Origin: Lelliottia wanjuensis | GTDB taxonomy: Bacteria; Pseudomonadota; Gammaproteobacteria; Enterobacterales; Enterobacteriaceae | Assembly: GCF_030238365.1 (NCBI RefSeq) | Contig: NZ_JASSOT010000001.1 | Location: 62,001-126,000 of the forward strand | Direction: 5' to 3' | DNA length: 64,000 bases | In this document: positions 39,640 through 48,757 of the stretch, in pieces | Numbering within the stretch: position 1 is the stretch's first letter | Layout of the letters: each line of letters begins with the position of its first letter | The notes under the pieces: model-generated | What the model saw: only the letters and a program-made list of their open reading frames with translations | What the model was told of the DNA's origin: nothing | Database searches by the model: none | Position numbers and translations under genes: made by a program

Positions 39640-40692
39640 ATGAAAAAGTTAGTTGCGACAGCGCCGCGTGTGGCCGCGCTGGTCCAGTATGAAGACCGCC
39701 CGGTGGCGGCCAACGAAGTCAAAATTCGCTCACGTTTTGGTGCACCAAAACACGGAACCGAAGTGGTGGATTTCCGGGCGGCAAGCCCGTTTATCGACGA
39801 AGAGTTCAATAGCGAGTGGCAGATGTTCACCCCGCGCGAGGAGGGTACGGCTCGCGGGATTGAGTTCGGTAAATTCCAGCTCGGCAACATGATCGTCGGC
39901 GACATCGTGGAGTGCGGCGCGGACGTCAGCGAGTATCAGATCGGAGATTCCGTCTGCTGCTACGGCCCGCTGCAGGAGACGGTGATCGTCAACGCCGTTA
40001 ATAACTATAAGCTGCGCAAAATGCCGCAGGGCGCGTCATGGAAAAACGCCGTCTGCTATGACCCGGCGCAGTTCGCCATGAGCGGCGTGCGCGATGCCAA
40101 CGTACGCGTCGGTGATTTCGTCGTGGTCGTCGGGTTAGGCGCGATTGGCCAGATTGCGATTCAACTGGCGAAAAAGGCGGGGGCATCCATTGTGATTGGC
40201 GTCGATCCTATCGAACACCGCTGCGACATTGCCCGTCGCCACGGCGCAGATTTCTGCCTCAACCCGATCGGGACTGACGTGGGGCTGGAGATTAAACAGC
40301 TCACCGGCAAGCAGGGCGCGGACATCATCATCGAAACCAGCGGTTTTGCCGACGCGCTGCAATCCGCCCTGCGCGGGCTGGCGTACGGCGGCACCATCTC
40401 CTACGTCGCATTCGCCAAACCTTTCGCCGAAGGGTTCAACCTCGGCCGCGAAGCGCATTTCAACAATGCGAAGATCGTCTTTTCGCGCGCCTGCAGCGAG
40501 CCGAACCCGGACTACCCACGCTGGAGCCGCAAGCGCATCGAAGAGACCTGCTGGGAACTGCTGATGAATGGCTATCTCAACTGCGAGGATCTGATCGATC
40601 CGGTGGTGAGCTTCGAAACCAGTGCCGAAAGCTATATGACCTACGTCGATAAGCATCCGGAGCTGAGCATCAAAATGGGCGTCACTTTTTAA
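39640..40692 (+). CDS. ycjQ: YcjQ, zinc-type D-guloside 3-dehydrogenase
   Basis: Medium-chain dehydrogenase of 350 residues with the Rossmann motif VVVGLGAIGQIAIQLAKK (about 162-179). In E. coli the homologue interconverts gulosides and 3-keto-gulosides with NAD(H), acting with YcjR and YcjS. AAGGAG precedes the ATG. The 18-base gap to ycjR keeps it in the operon. Confidence 0.93.
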   Translation: MKKLVATAPRVAALVQYEDRPVAANEVKIRSRFGAPKHGTEVVDFRAASPFIDEEFNSEWQMFTPREEGTARGIEFGKFQLGNMIVGDIVECGADVSEYQIGDSVCCYGPLQETVIVNAVNNYKLRKMPQGASWKNAVCYDPAQFAMSGVRDANVRVGDFVVVVGLGAIGQIAIQLAKKAGASIVIGVDPIEHRCDIARRHGADFCLNPIGTDVGLEIKQLTGKQGADIIIETSGFADALQSALRGLAYGGTISYVAFAKPFAEGFNLGREAHFNNAKIVFSRACSEPNPDYPRWSRKRIEETCWELLMNGYLNCEDLIDPVVSFETSAESYMTYVDKHPELSIKMGVTF

Positions 40693-40709
40693 GCTAAGGA
40701 GAGCAAACA

Positions 40710-41498
40710 ATGAAAATTGCAACGCAGAACCAGGCCTTTTTCCCGGCCAATATTCTTGAAAAATTCCAGTACATCAAAGCGATGGGTTTTGACGGCTATG
40801 AAATCGACGGCAAGCTGCTGGTAGACAATCTGGCGGAAGTCAAAGCCGCCATCAAGGCCACCGGTCTGCCGGTGACCACCGCCTGCGGCGGCTACGACGG
40901 CTGGATCGGTGATTTTATCGAAGAGCGTCGTCTGAATGGTTTACAGCAGATCGAACGCATTCTTGAGGCCTTAAGTGAAGTGGGCGGGAAGGGCATTATC
41001 GTCCCAGCGGCCTGGGGTATGTTCACCTTCCGTCTGCCGCCGATGACCTCTCCGCGCAGCCTGGCGGGCGATCGCAAAGCGGTGAGCGCATCCCTGCGCT
41101 GGCTCGACGAGGTGGCGGCGCGCACCGGAACCACCGTCTACCTTGAGCCGCTGAATCGCTATCAGGATCACATGATCAACACTCTGGCGGACGCGCGTCG
41201 CTACATCGAAGAGAACGATCTTAAGCACGTGCAGATCATCGGCGATTTCTACCATATGAATATCGAAGAAGACTCACTGACTGAAGCGCTGCACGCCAAC
41301 CGCGACAGACTGGGCCACGTCCATATCGCCGATAACCATCGCTATCAGCCGGGCAGCGGATCGCTGGATTTCGCCGCGCTCTTTGATCAGCTCCGCGCCG
41401 ATGATTATCAGGGCTACGTGGTGTATGAGTGCCGTGTACGCGCCGAAGACCCGGCCAAAGCCTATCAGGCTTCACTCAACTATTTACGCGATTGCTAA
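40710..41498 (+). CDS. ycjR: YcjR, 3-dehydro-D-guloside 4-epimerase (TIM barrel)
   Basis: Xylose-isomerase-like TIM-barrel protein of 262 residues. The E. coli homologue is a metal-dependent 4-epimerase of 3-keto-glucosides. Likely metal ligands include Glu in VYLEPLNRYQ, Asp/His in IIGDFYHMNIEED, His in GHVHIADNH and Glu near VVYECRV. AAGGAGAG precedes the ATG. It lies between ycjQ and ycjS, its pathway partners. Confidence 0.93.
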   Translation: MKIATQNQAFFPANILEKFQYIKAMGFDGYEIDGKLLVDNLAEVKAAIKATGLPVTTACGGYDGWIGDFIEERRLNGLQQIERILEALSEVGGKGIIVPAAWGMFTFRLPPMTSPRSLAGDRKAVSASLRWLDEVAARTGTTVYLEPLNRYQDHMINTLADARRYIEENDLKHVQIIGDFYHMNIEEDSLTEALHANRDRLGHVHIADNHRYQPGSGSLDFAALFDQLRADDYQGYVVYECRVRAEDPAKAYQASLNYLRDC

Positions 41499-41512
41499 GG
41501 ATGACGAGCGTG

Positions 41513-42568
41513 ATGAGTGCTTCAACACCTTTGCCTCTGCGCGTCGCCATTATTGGCGCCGGGCAGGTAGCAGACAAAGTGCATGCCTCGTACTACGCCA
41601 CGCGAACCGATCTGCAGATGGTGGCTGTCATGGACAGCCGCCTGGATCAGGCGCAGGCGTTCGCTGAACGCCATGCCATCGCCGGGGCGTATCAGGACTT
41701 AAGGCTGATGTTGCAGGAGGCTAAACCCGACATCGTGAGCGTCTGCTCGCCAAACCGTTTTCACTTTGAACATGTGATGGCGGCGCTGGCGGCGGGTTGC
41801 CACGTAATGTGCGAAAAGCCGCCTGCGATGACGCCAGAACAGGCAGACCAGATGCGTCTGGCGGCACGAAAAGCCGGAAAAGTGCTGGCCTACGATTTTC
41901 ACCATCGTTTTGCGCTGGACGCCCAACTGCTGCGCGAAGCGGTGCTGGACGGCACCTTTGGCGAGATCTATGTCACCCGCGCGCAGGCCTTGCGCCGCTG
42001 CGGCGTGCCGGGCTGGGGCGCCTTCACTAACAAGTCGCTGCAGGGCGGCGGACCGCTGATCGATATCGGTATTCATATGCTGGACGTGGCGATGTACGTG
42101 CTCGGCTTTCCGGCGGTAAAACGCGTCACGGCACACAGTTTTCAGAAGCTCGGCACCACGAAACATCACGGCCAGTTTGGCGAATGGGACCCGAAAAGCT
42201 ACACCGTCGAAGATGCGCTTTTCGGCACTATTGAGTTTTGCAACGGCGGGATTTTGCGCCTCGATACCTCGTTTGCGCTCAACATCCGCGAGCAGTCGAT
42301 CATGAACGTCTCATTTTGCGGTGAAAAAGCCGGTGCGACGCTGTTCCCGGCGCATATCTATGACGACGTGGGCGGCGAACTACAGACGATTTTAAGCCGG
42401 GACGAAGCGGACGATCAGCGCCATCTGCGCAGCATGGATGCCTTTGTGCGCCACGTAATGGGCGAGCCGGTGATGATTGCCGACGCCGAGCAGGGGCTGG
42501 TTGTCCAGCAGCTGGTGGCCGCGCTGTATCAATCGGCGGAAACACGGGAGAGCGTGGAATTATGCTGA
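41513..42568 (+). CDS. ycjS: YcjS, D-glucoside 3-dehydrogenase (Gfo/Idh/MocA)
   Basis: NAD-dependent oxidoreductase with N-terminal Rossmann fold (VAIIGAGQVADKVHASYY) and the Gfo/Idh/MocA EKPPAMT motif. In E. coli the homologue oxidises C3 of glucosides. I chose ATG 41513, giving 351 residues like E. coli. ATG 41501 (355 residues) starts directly after the only good AAGG, too close to it. The stop overlaps the ycjT start by 7 bases. Confidence 0.92.
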   Translation: MSASTPLPLRVAIIGAGQVADKVHASYYATRTDLQMVAVMDSRLDQAQAFAERHAIAGAYQDLRLMLQEAKPDIVSVCSPNRFHFEHVMAALAAGCHVMCEKPPAMTPEQADQMRLAARKAGKVLAYDFHHRFALDAQLLREAVLDGTFGEIYVTRAQALRRCGVPGWGAFTNKSLQGGGPLIDIGIHMLDVAMYVLGFPAVKRVTAHSFQKLGTTKHHGQFGEWDPKSYTVEDALFGTIEFCNGGILRLDTSFALNIREQSIMNVSFCGEKAGATLFPAHIYDDVGGELQTILSRDEADDQRHLRSMDAFVRHVMGEPVMIADAEQGLVVQQLVAALYQSAETRESVELC

Positions 42569-44817
42569 CCCTTTCTCGTCTTTCCGACCCGGCGTTCAGC
42601 CCGCACAGTCTGAACAAATTTGCCTCCACTATGGCGTGTGGCAATGGCTATATGGGGATCCGCGCCTGCCACGAGGAAGACTACACGCAGCAAACGCGCG
42701 GGATGTATCTGGCTGGCGTTTATCATCGTGCCGGGCGCGATGAAACCAACGAACTCGTCAATCTTCCCGACGTGATCGGCATTGCGCTCCAGCTCGACGG
42801 CGAGCCTTTTACCCTGCTGGCGGGGGAGATCCTCTCATGGCAGCGCGAGCTAGATTTTGCCTGTGGTGAGCTGGAGCGCCGTATGGTCTGGCGTTCAACC
42901 ACCGGAAAACGCTTTCAGATCGACAGCCGCCGCTTTGTCTCGCTGGATCAACTCCCGTTAGCCGCGCTGCAATTTTCCGTCACGCCGCTGGATGATGCGG
43001 CACATATCAGCCTCTCAACGGGGATTGACGCGACGCAAACCAACAGCGGGCGCCAGCATCTGGACGAAACCTCAGTTCAGGTGTTCGATCAGCATTATCT
43101 GCAAGGGGTGTACGACACCCAGGATCGCGCGACAGAAGTAGTGATTTCGGCGAGCTGTCGGCTGAATGTGGCAAGTGAAAACTGCTTCACCGCCAAAAAC
43201 CGGCGTCTGAATTGCCACCACGCCCTGATGGCGCAAAAAGGCGAGACGGTGACGCTGGAGAAAATCGTCTGGGTCACGCATCGCAGCGATAAAACCCTCG
43301 CGTCTGCTGACTTTGCGAAAAACGCGATGTGCGAGCTAAAACGCTGCGCGGCCCAGAGCTACGATGCGCTGCGGGCGCAGACGGCGCTGGCCTGGCAAAA
43401 TATCTGGCAAACCTGCCGCGTGGAGGTCTGCTCTGACGATCCTCAGGATCAGCGGGCGCTGGATTACGCCGTCTGGCAGCTGACGGCCATGACGCCCGCG
43501 CACGACGAACGCTGCAGCATCGCCGCGAAAGGGCTAACCGGTGAAGGTTATAAAGGCCATGTATTCTGGGACACGGAAATCTTCCTCCTGCCGTTCCACC
43601 TGTTTACTCATCCACAAACGGCCCGAAGCCTGCTGCGTTATCGCTGGCTGAACCTGGCCGGGGCGCGTGAGAAAGCCCGGCGTAACGGCTGGTCCGGCGC
43701 GCTATTCCCCTGGGAGAGTGCCGCGACAGGGCAGGAGGAAACCCCTGAGTTTGCGGCTATTAATATCCGCACCGGCGTGCGGCAGAAAGTGGCCTCGGCG
43801 CTGGCCGAGCATCATATCGTGGCCGATATCGCCTGGGCCGTGGTGGCCTACTGGCATGCGACGCACGACCGCGAATTCATGCGCCATGAAGGGCTGACGC
43901 TGCTGATGGAAACCGCATCGTTCTGGATTTCACGGGCGACTAACGTCAATGGCCGACTGGAAATCCATGACGTTATCGGCCCGGATGAATACACCGAGCA
44001 CGTGAATAACAACGCCTTCACCAATTTTATGGCCTGGCAAAACGTGCATGACGCACTGGAATTTATGCAGCAGTTTGAGCGCCGCGATAACGCCTTTGTG
44101 CAGGCGGCTCAGGATTTCCTGGCGCGGCTGTGGCTACCGTCCCCAGACGAACGGGGCGTGATCCCGCAGGATGACACCTTTATGGCGAAGCCGGCCATCG
44201 ATCTTAGCGGCTACAAAGCGAAAGCCGGTAAGCAAACCATTCTGCTCGACTACTCGCGCGCAGAGGTGAATGAGATGCAGATCCTCAAGCAGGCGGACGT
44301 GGTGATGCTTAACTATCTGCTGCCGGAGAGGTTTGACCGCGAGCAGTGTGCGGCGAACCTGGCGTTTTATGAACCGCGCACCATCCATGACTCCTCTCTG
44401 AGCCAGGCGATCCACGGCATCGTCGCTGCCCGTTGCGGTGATACTGCACAAGCGTATCAGTTCTGGCGCGCAGGCGCGGCTATCGATCTGGGGGAGGATC
44501 CGCACAGCTGTGACGACGGGATCCACGCCGCCGCAACAGGGGCAATCTGGTCGGGCGCGGTTCAGGGTTTTGCCGGGATGCAGGTTATCGACGGCGAGTT
44601 GCATCTGGCACCGAAGCTGCCTGAGCACTGGCAGCACCTGCGATTCTCCCTTAAATGGCGTGAGGCGCGGCTTGATATTTTCGTGGAAGGCGCGACTGTG
44701 AAGATCGACTCCACCGCGCCAGTGACGCTGACGCTGTGGGGGGAAAATCTTCATCTTGCCGGTTCAGATTTACCTTTTGTTGGGACCGCTACCACGGAGG
44801 GCCGCCGTGATGCTTAA
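42562..44817 (+). CDS. ycjT: YcjT, kojibiose phosphorylase (GH65)
   Basis: Inverting GH65 phosphorylase of 751 residues. The E. coli homologue converts kojibiose and phosphate to beta-glucose 1-phosphate and glucose. The proposed general acid is Glu476 in [16 protein letters not shown]. The [12 protein letters not shown] substrate motif is present. It overlaps ycjS by 7 bases and ycjU by 8. The final codons contain a second copy of the operator-like 14-mer (44781-44794). Confidence 0.94.
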   Translation: MLTLSRLSDPAFSPHSLNKFASTMACGNGYMGIRACHEEDYTQQTRGMYLAGVYHRAGRDETNELVNLPDVIGIALQLDGEPFTLLAGEILSWQRELDFACGELERRMVWRSTTGKRFQIDSRRFVSLDQLPLAALQFSVTPLDDAAHISLSTGIDATQTNSGRQHLDETSVQVFDQHYLQGVYDTQDRATEVVISASCRLNVASENCFTAKNRRLNCHHALMAQKGETVTLEKIVWVTHRSDKTLASADFAKNAMCELKRCAAQSYDALRAQTALAWQNIWQTCRVEVCSDDPQDQRALDYAVWQLTAMTPAHDERCSIAAKGLTGEGYKGHVFWDTEIFLLPFHLFTHPQTARSLLRYRWLNLAGAREKARRNGWSGALFPWESAATGQEETPEFAAINIRTGVRQKVASALAEHHIVADIAWAVVAYWHATHDREFMRHEGLTLLMETASFWISRATNVNGRLEIHDVIGPDEYTEHVNNNAFTNFMAWQNVHDALEFMQQFERRDNAFVQAAQDFLARLWLPSPDERGVIPQDDTFMAKPAIDLSGYKAKAGKQTILLDYSRAEVNEMQILKQADVVMLNYLLPERFDREQCAANLAFYEPRTIHDSSLSQAIHGIVAARCGDTAQAYQFWRAGAAIDLGEDPHSCDDGIHAAATGAIWSGAVQGFAGMQVIDGELHLAPKLPEHWQHLRFSLKWREARLDIFVEGATVKIDSTAPVTLTLWGENLHLAGSDLPFVGTATTEGRRDA
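44781..44794. promoter_or_regulatory. Second LacI-type operator candidate, ycjT/ycjU junction
   Basis: The 14-mer TGGGACCGCTACCA is identical to that at the ycjM start, and the flanks are also alike (AGATT and CCTTTTG to the left, YGGA to the right). It lies within the end of ycjT, 16 bases before ycjU. No promoter is evident beside it. It may be an auxiliary operator or a roadblock site for YcjW. Confidence 0.5.
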
Positions 44818-45487
44818 AGCCATCATTTTCGATCTGGATGGGGTGATCACCGATACCGCGCATCTGCATTTTCTCGCGTGGCAGCACGTCGCCGCGCAGA
44901 TCGGTATTCACATCGATGAGGAGTTCAACGCCGGGCTGAAGGGGATTAGCCGGATGGACTCCCTGGCGCGCATCTTGCGCCACGGCGGCAAGGAAAAGGC
45001 CTACAGCCAGGCGGAATGCGTACAACTGGCGCAGGCCAAAAATACGCTCTACATCGAGTCGCTTAAAGGACTCACCCGCGATTCACTCCTGCCAGGGATT
45101 GCTCAGGTGCTGGCAGACATTCGTGAAGCGAACGTGCGCATCGGGCTGGCGTCGGTCTCCCTCAACGCGCCTGCAATCCTTAAAGCGCTGGAGATCGACC
45201 GTGCTTTTGATTTCTGCGCCGACGCCTCGCGTATTCAGCATTCAAAACCGCATCCGGAAATCTTTCTCGCGGCCTGCGCAGGCTTAGACGTCAGCCCAGA
45301 GCAGGCGATAGGCATTGAGGATGCGCAGGCAGGGGTTGCGGCGATCAACGCGGCGGGGATGTTATCAGTCGGAATTGGTGACGATTTATTCGACGCCGGT
45401 TTATGGCTTTCGTCCACGGATGAACTGACCTGGCACTGTTTAACCGACTTCTGGCACGCCGCGCGCGGCCCGAACCGGCATCAATAA
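44810..45487 (+). CDS. pgmB: YcjU, beta-phosphoglucomutase
   Basis: HAD-superfamily enzyme converting beta-glucose 1-phosphate to glucose 6-phosphate. The nucleophile Asp8 and acid/base Asp10 lie in [10 protein letters not shown], and KPHPEIF and GIEDAQAG motifs are intact. The ATG at 44810 follows CGGAGGG and gives 225 residues. An upstream in-frame start at 44756 is not supported. It consumes the product of YcjT and is coupled to it by overlap. Confidence 0.94.
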   Translation: MLKAIIFDLDGVITDTAHLHFLAWQHVAAQIGIHIDEEFNAGLKGISRMDSLARILRHGGKEKAYSQAECVQLAQAKNTLYIESLKGLTRDSLLPGIAQVLADIREANVRIGLASVSLNAPAILKALEIDRAFDFCADASRIQHSKPHPEIFLAACAGLDVSPEQAIGIEDAQAGVAAINAAGMLSVGIGDDLFDAGLWLSSTDELTWHCLTDFWHAARGPNRHQ

Positions 45488-45496
45488 GGGGGCAAA

Positions 45497-46579
45497 ATGG
45501 CTCAACTATCTCTGACACATATTCAAAAAGTCTACGACAACCAGGTCCACGTGGTGAAGGATTTTAGCCTCGAAATTGAGGATAAAGAGTTTATCGTTTT
45601 TGTGGGACCGTCAGGCTGCGGCAAATCCACGACCCTGCGCATGATTGCCGGGCTGGAGGAGATCAGCGCCGGGGATCTGGTGATCGACGGCGTGCGGATG
45701 AACGATGTTCCGGCCAAATCGCGCGACATCGCAATGGTATTCCAGAACTACGCGCTCTATCCGCATATGACCGTTTACGACAACATGGCCTTTGGCCTCA
45801 AAATGCAAAAGATTGCCCCGGCGGTGATTGAGGAGAGGGTCAGCTGGGCGGCGCAAATCCTGGGACTGCGGGATTACTTAAAGCGTAAACCGGGCGCGCT
45901 GTCCGGCGGGCAGCGCCAGCGCGTGGCGCTTGGGCGAGCGATCGTGCGTGAGGCGGGTGTGTTCCTGATGGATGAGCCGCTCTCCAACCTTGATGCCAAA
46001 CTGCGTGTGCAGATGCGCGCGGAAATCAGCAAGCTGCATCAGAAGCTGAACACCACCATGATCTACGTGACGCACGATCAAACGGAAGCCATGACCATGG
46101 CGACGCGGATTGTGATCCTCAAAGACGGGTTTATTCAGCAGGTGGGGGCACCGAAGCAGGTCTATAACGAACCGGCCAATATGTTTGTCGCCGGGTTTAT
46201 TGGCTCTCCGGCCATGAACTTTATTCGCGGTGCCATTGATGGCCGTTATTTCGTCACCGAAACCCTGCGCCTGGAAATCCCGGAAGAGAAACTCGCGGCC
46301 CTGAATGCGAAGGGCTATCAGCGTAAGGCAGTGGTCTTTGGCATCAGGCCGGAAGATATCCTGACCTCTCCTGGAATACCGTCTGAAATCAACGCCAAAG
46401 TCAGTGTCGCAGAGCTTACCGGGGCGGAATTTATGCTGTACGCCGCTGTCGGTGGGCATGAATTAGTGCTGCGCGCAGGGGCAGTGAATGACTATCGCGC
46501 CGGGGATAATCTGGCGATTCAGTTTGAAATGGATAAATCTCACTTCTTCGACGCTGATAGCGAAATAGCGATTAGATAA
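45497..46579 (+). CDS. ycjV: YcjV, sugar ABC transporter ATPase, intact
   Basis: MalK/UgpC/MsmX-class ATPase of 360 residues. Walker A GPSGCGKST, signature LSGGQRQRVALGRA, Walker B FLMDEPLSNLDAKLR, and a C-terminal TOBE/regulatory part (from about 240). It would power YcjNOP. In E. coli K-12 ycjV is annotated as a pseudogene, whereas here the frame is complete. AAGGGGGC precedes the ATG. Confidence 0.94.
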   Translation: MAQLSLTHIQKVYDNQVHVVKDFSLEIEDKEFIVFVGPSGCGKSTTLRMIAGLEEISAGDLVIDGVRMNDVPAKSRDIAMVFQNYALYPHMTVYDNMAFGLKMQKIAPAVIEERVSWAAQILGLRDYLKRKPGALSGGQRQRVALGRAIVREAGVFLMDEPLSNLDAKLRVQMRAEISKLHQKLNTTMIYVTHDQTEAMTMATRIVILKDGFIQQVGAPKQVYNEPANMFVAGFIGSPAMNFIRGAIDGRYFVTETLRLEIPEEKLAALNAKGYQRKAVVFGIRPEDILTSPGIPSEINAKVSVAELTGAEFMLYAAVGGHELVLRAGAVNDYRAGDNLAIQFEMDKSHFFDADSEIAIR

Positions 46580-46589
46580 AAAGTTCGTT

Positions 46590-46616
46590 GCCGGGAATTT
46601 ATCTTCCCGGCTTTTT
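46590..46616 (+). terminator. Terminator between ycjV and ompG
   Basis: An 8-bp perfect stem, GCCGGGAA/TTCCCGGC, runs into TTTTT 10 bases after the ycjV stop. It should separate ompG from the ycj operon at least partly. ompG lies only 28 bases further on, so ompG may depend on readthrough or on a promoter overlapping the terminator. Confidence 0.88.
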
Positions 46617-46644
46617 AGCTGTTATTTTATAAAGGAATATAGAA

Positions 46645-47559
46645 ATGAGTACTCTACAAAGATGTGCTGCGCTTTTATTATGCGCAGGGGCAACATGCGT
46701 CCATGCAGCAGAACATACTGATAAGTGGACCTTTAATATCGGTGCCATGTATGAAATTGAAAACGTCGAGGGGCAGGGCGAAGATAAAGACGGTTTATAT
46801 GAACCCTCCGTTTGGTTTAATGCCACTTACGACGCCTGGACAATTTCCATGGCGATGTATCAGGAAGGTCCGGTGGATTACAGCAGTATGACCCGTGGCA
46901 CCTATTTCGACCGCCCGGAGCTTGAACTGCGCTATCGTTTTATCGGCACCGATGATTTTACTTTCGGCCTGACCGGCGGTTTTCGTAATTACAGTTATCA
47001 TTTTAAAGATGAGCACGGTGCGAAAGACGGAACGGCAAATATGCAGCGCTATAAAATTCAGCCCGACTGGGATCTGAAACTGAGCGATGACTGGCGCTTT
47101 AGCGGCTGGTTTGCGATGTATCAGTTTGCCAACGATCTGGAAAAAACCGGTTATTCCGACAGCCGCGTAGAAACCGAAACCGGATTTACCTGGACCATTA
47201 ACGAAACCTTTTCGGCGAAAGCGAATTACTATTTAGAGCGCGGCTTTAATATGGACGGCAGCCGAAATAACGGTGAGTTCTCCACGCAGGAAATTCGCGC
47301 CTATTTGCCGATCTCTCTGGGTAATACGACCTTAACGCCGTATACCCGCATTGGTCTGGATCGCTGGTCGAACTGGGACTGGCAGGACGATCCTGAGCGC
47401 GAAGGGCACGATTTCAACCGACTGGGTATGCTCTACGCCTATGATTTTACCAATGGGCTTTCCATGACCCTGGAATATGCCTACGAGTGGCAAAATCATG
47501 ATGAAGGTAAAAACGACCGCTTCCACTATGCGGGCGTGGGCGTGAACTACGCGTTTTAA
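46645..47559 (+). CDS. ompG: OmpG, monomeric outer-membrane porin
   Basis: A 304-residue porin with a Sec signal peptide (about 1-22, VHA-AEHTDKW) and alternating aromatic beta-strands forming a 14-stranded barrel. It ends in a C-terminal Phe (YAF). OmpG admits sugars including larger oligosaccharides. AAAGGAAT precedes the ATG. Its position after ycjV fits outer-membrane uptake of the cluster's glucoside. The gene is more AT-rich than its neighbours. Confidence 0.95.
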   Translation: MSTLQRCAALLLCAGATCVHAAEHTDKWTFNIGAMYEIENVEGQGEDKDGLYEPSVWFNATYDAWTISMAMYQEGPVDYSSMTRGTYFDRPELELRYRFIGTDDFTFGLTGGFRNYSYHFKDEHGAKDGTANMQRYKIQPDWDLKLSDDWRFSGWFAMYQFANDLEKTGYSDSRVETETGFTWTINETFSAKANYYLERGFNMDGSRNNGEFSTQEIRAYLPISLGNTTLTPYTRIGLDRWSNWDWQDDPEREGHDFNRLGMLYAYDFTNGLSMTLEYAYEWQNHDEGKNDRFHYAGVGVNYAF

Positions 47560-47569
47560 TGGCTGGATG

Positions 47570-47594
47570 CCAGGGGCTGAAACGCCCCTGGTTT
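47570..47594. terminator. ompG/ycjW terminator
   Basis: An 8-bp stem, CCAGGGGC/GCCCCTGG with a 6-base loop, is followed by TTT. It sits between convergent ompG and ycjW, touching the ycjW stop. Confidence 0.65.
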
Positions 47595-48604
47595 CAGCGC
47601 AGGGAGCGTGTTTTGGTCAGATGAGTATCGACAATCACCTGACGCGGCGCCGCTTTCCCGGCGATGCGGTTAAACAGCACTTCGCAGCTTTGCTCGCCGA
47701 GCTGTCGGGTCGGGATCTCAAAACCACCCGGCTCCGGCGTTAAAATCAGCGACAGTAAAGGGTCGGTGTATCCGGCGACCGCCAGCTGCTCCGGGATCAT
47801 CAGGTTGAGCTCGTCTGCGGCGCGATACAGGGCGAGCAATTTCATGCTGTCGGTCGCAAACACGGCGCGCGGCGGCTGCCCGGAAGAGAGCAATTGGCAG
47901 GCGGCCTCAAGGGCGCTCTCGTGGGTGTAACCGCCGTCAACTACCCAGTCTGCATTGAATGCAATCTGGTGTTTCTCGAGGCTCGATTTATAGCCCGCCA
48001 GGCGATCGATGGAAACGTGATAATCGAGCGGGGCGTGCAGGCAGGCAATTTTACGATGACCATTCTGAATAAAGGTCTCGGTTAATATCTGGCTGCCGTG
48101 AAAATTATCCGTATCGACAGAGTAGATATTCTGGAAATCCCCTTCGACTTTACCAATCACCACCACCGGAATACCGTAGCTGTCGAGACGGGGGAAAAAG
48201 GATTCATCAGCCGGTGAACTGAGCATGATAATTCCCTTGACCATTTTTTGCTTAATTTTACTTTCGCATTTCTGCAAATCATCTTCGCTGCTTTTCGAGG
48301 TCTGCAAAATAACGTCAAAACCTTCCTCTTCGGCTTTTTCGGTAATGGTATGCAGAACGTCGGAGAAGAAAGGATTACCGGCTGTGGTTTTTGCTGAACG
48401 CGTGGATATAACCATGATCGCGTCAAAGCCCGAAGAGGTCAGGGCTCGGGCAAGTTTGTTGGGTTGATAATTTAATTCATCAATCGCTTTTTGCACTTTC
48501 TCAAGCGCTTCCGGGGAGATATTTGTTTGCTTGTTAAGAACCCTGGACACGGTTGATTTTGATACGCCTGCAACGCGTGCAATATCATAAATGGTGGGTG
48601 ACAT
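47594..48604 (-). CDS. ycjW: YcjW, LacI-family repressor
   Basis: LacI/GalR regulator of 336 residues. N-terminal HTH and hinge are [20 protein letters not shown] through about residue 60, followed by a periplasmic-binding-protein-like sensor domain. It is the obvious regulator of ycjMNOPQRSTUV and ompG. E. coli YcjW is a repressor also linked to sulfide production via pspE, which is missing here. It converges on ompG and is divergent from ycjX. Confidence 0.94.
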   Translation of the reverse strand: MSPTIYDIARVAGVSKSTVSRVLNKQTNISPEALEKVQKAIDELNYQPNKLARALTSSGFDAIMVISTRSAKTTAGNPFFSDVLHTITEKAEEEGFDVILQTSKSSEDDLQKCESKIKQKMVKGIIMLSSPADESFFPRLDSYGIPVVVIGKVEGDFQNIYSVDTDNFHGSQILTETFIQNGHRKIACLHAPLDYHVSIDRLAGYKSSLEKHQIAFNADWVVDGGYTHESALEAACQLLSSGQPPRAVFATDSMKLLALYRAADELNLMIPEQLAVAGYTDPLLSLILTPEPGGFEIPTRQLGEQSCEVLFNRIAGKAAPRQVIVDTHLTKTRSLR

Positions 48605-48679
48605 ACACCTTACAACTCCATGATAGCGGTAGTGGGTTTATATTACGGGAGAAAAAACGGGAATGACAGTGACAATGAA

Positions 48680-48706
48680 TTGAAAATCAACGATCTGCCC
48701 CAATTT
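48680..48706 (+). promoter_or_regulatory. Sigma-32 heat-shock promoter of ycjX-ycjF
   Basis: TTGAAA (48680-48685) and CCCCAATTT (48698-48706) with 12 bases between fit the heat-shock consensus CTTGAAA / CCCCATNT. It lies about 50 bases before ycjX. E. coli ycjX-ycjF is a known sigma-32 operon, which supports the assignment. Confidence 0.85.
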
Positions 48707-48757
48707 ATTGTATTCTGAAGCTGATATCAGCGGTCTTCGGGGCAAAACAGGATGGCG

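Noticed and set aside
45603..45616. A third TGGGACCG match in ycjV
   Set aside because: The second half-site is absent and the bases encode the invariant Walker A motif, so it is coincidence.
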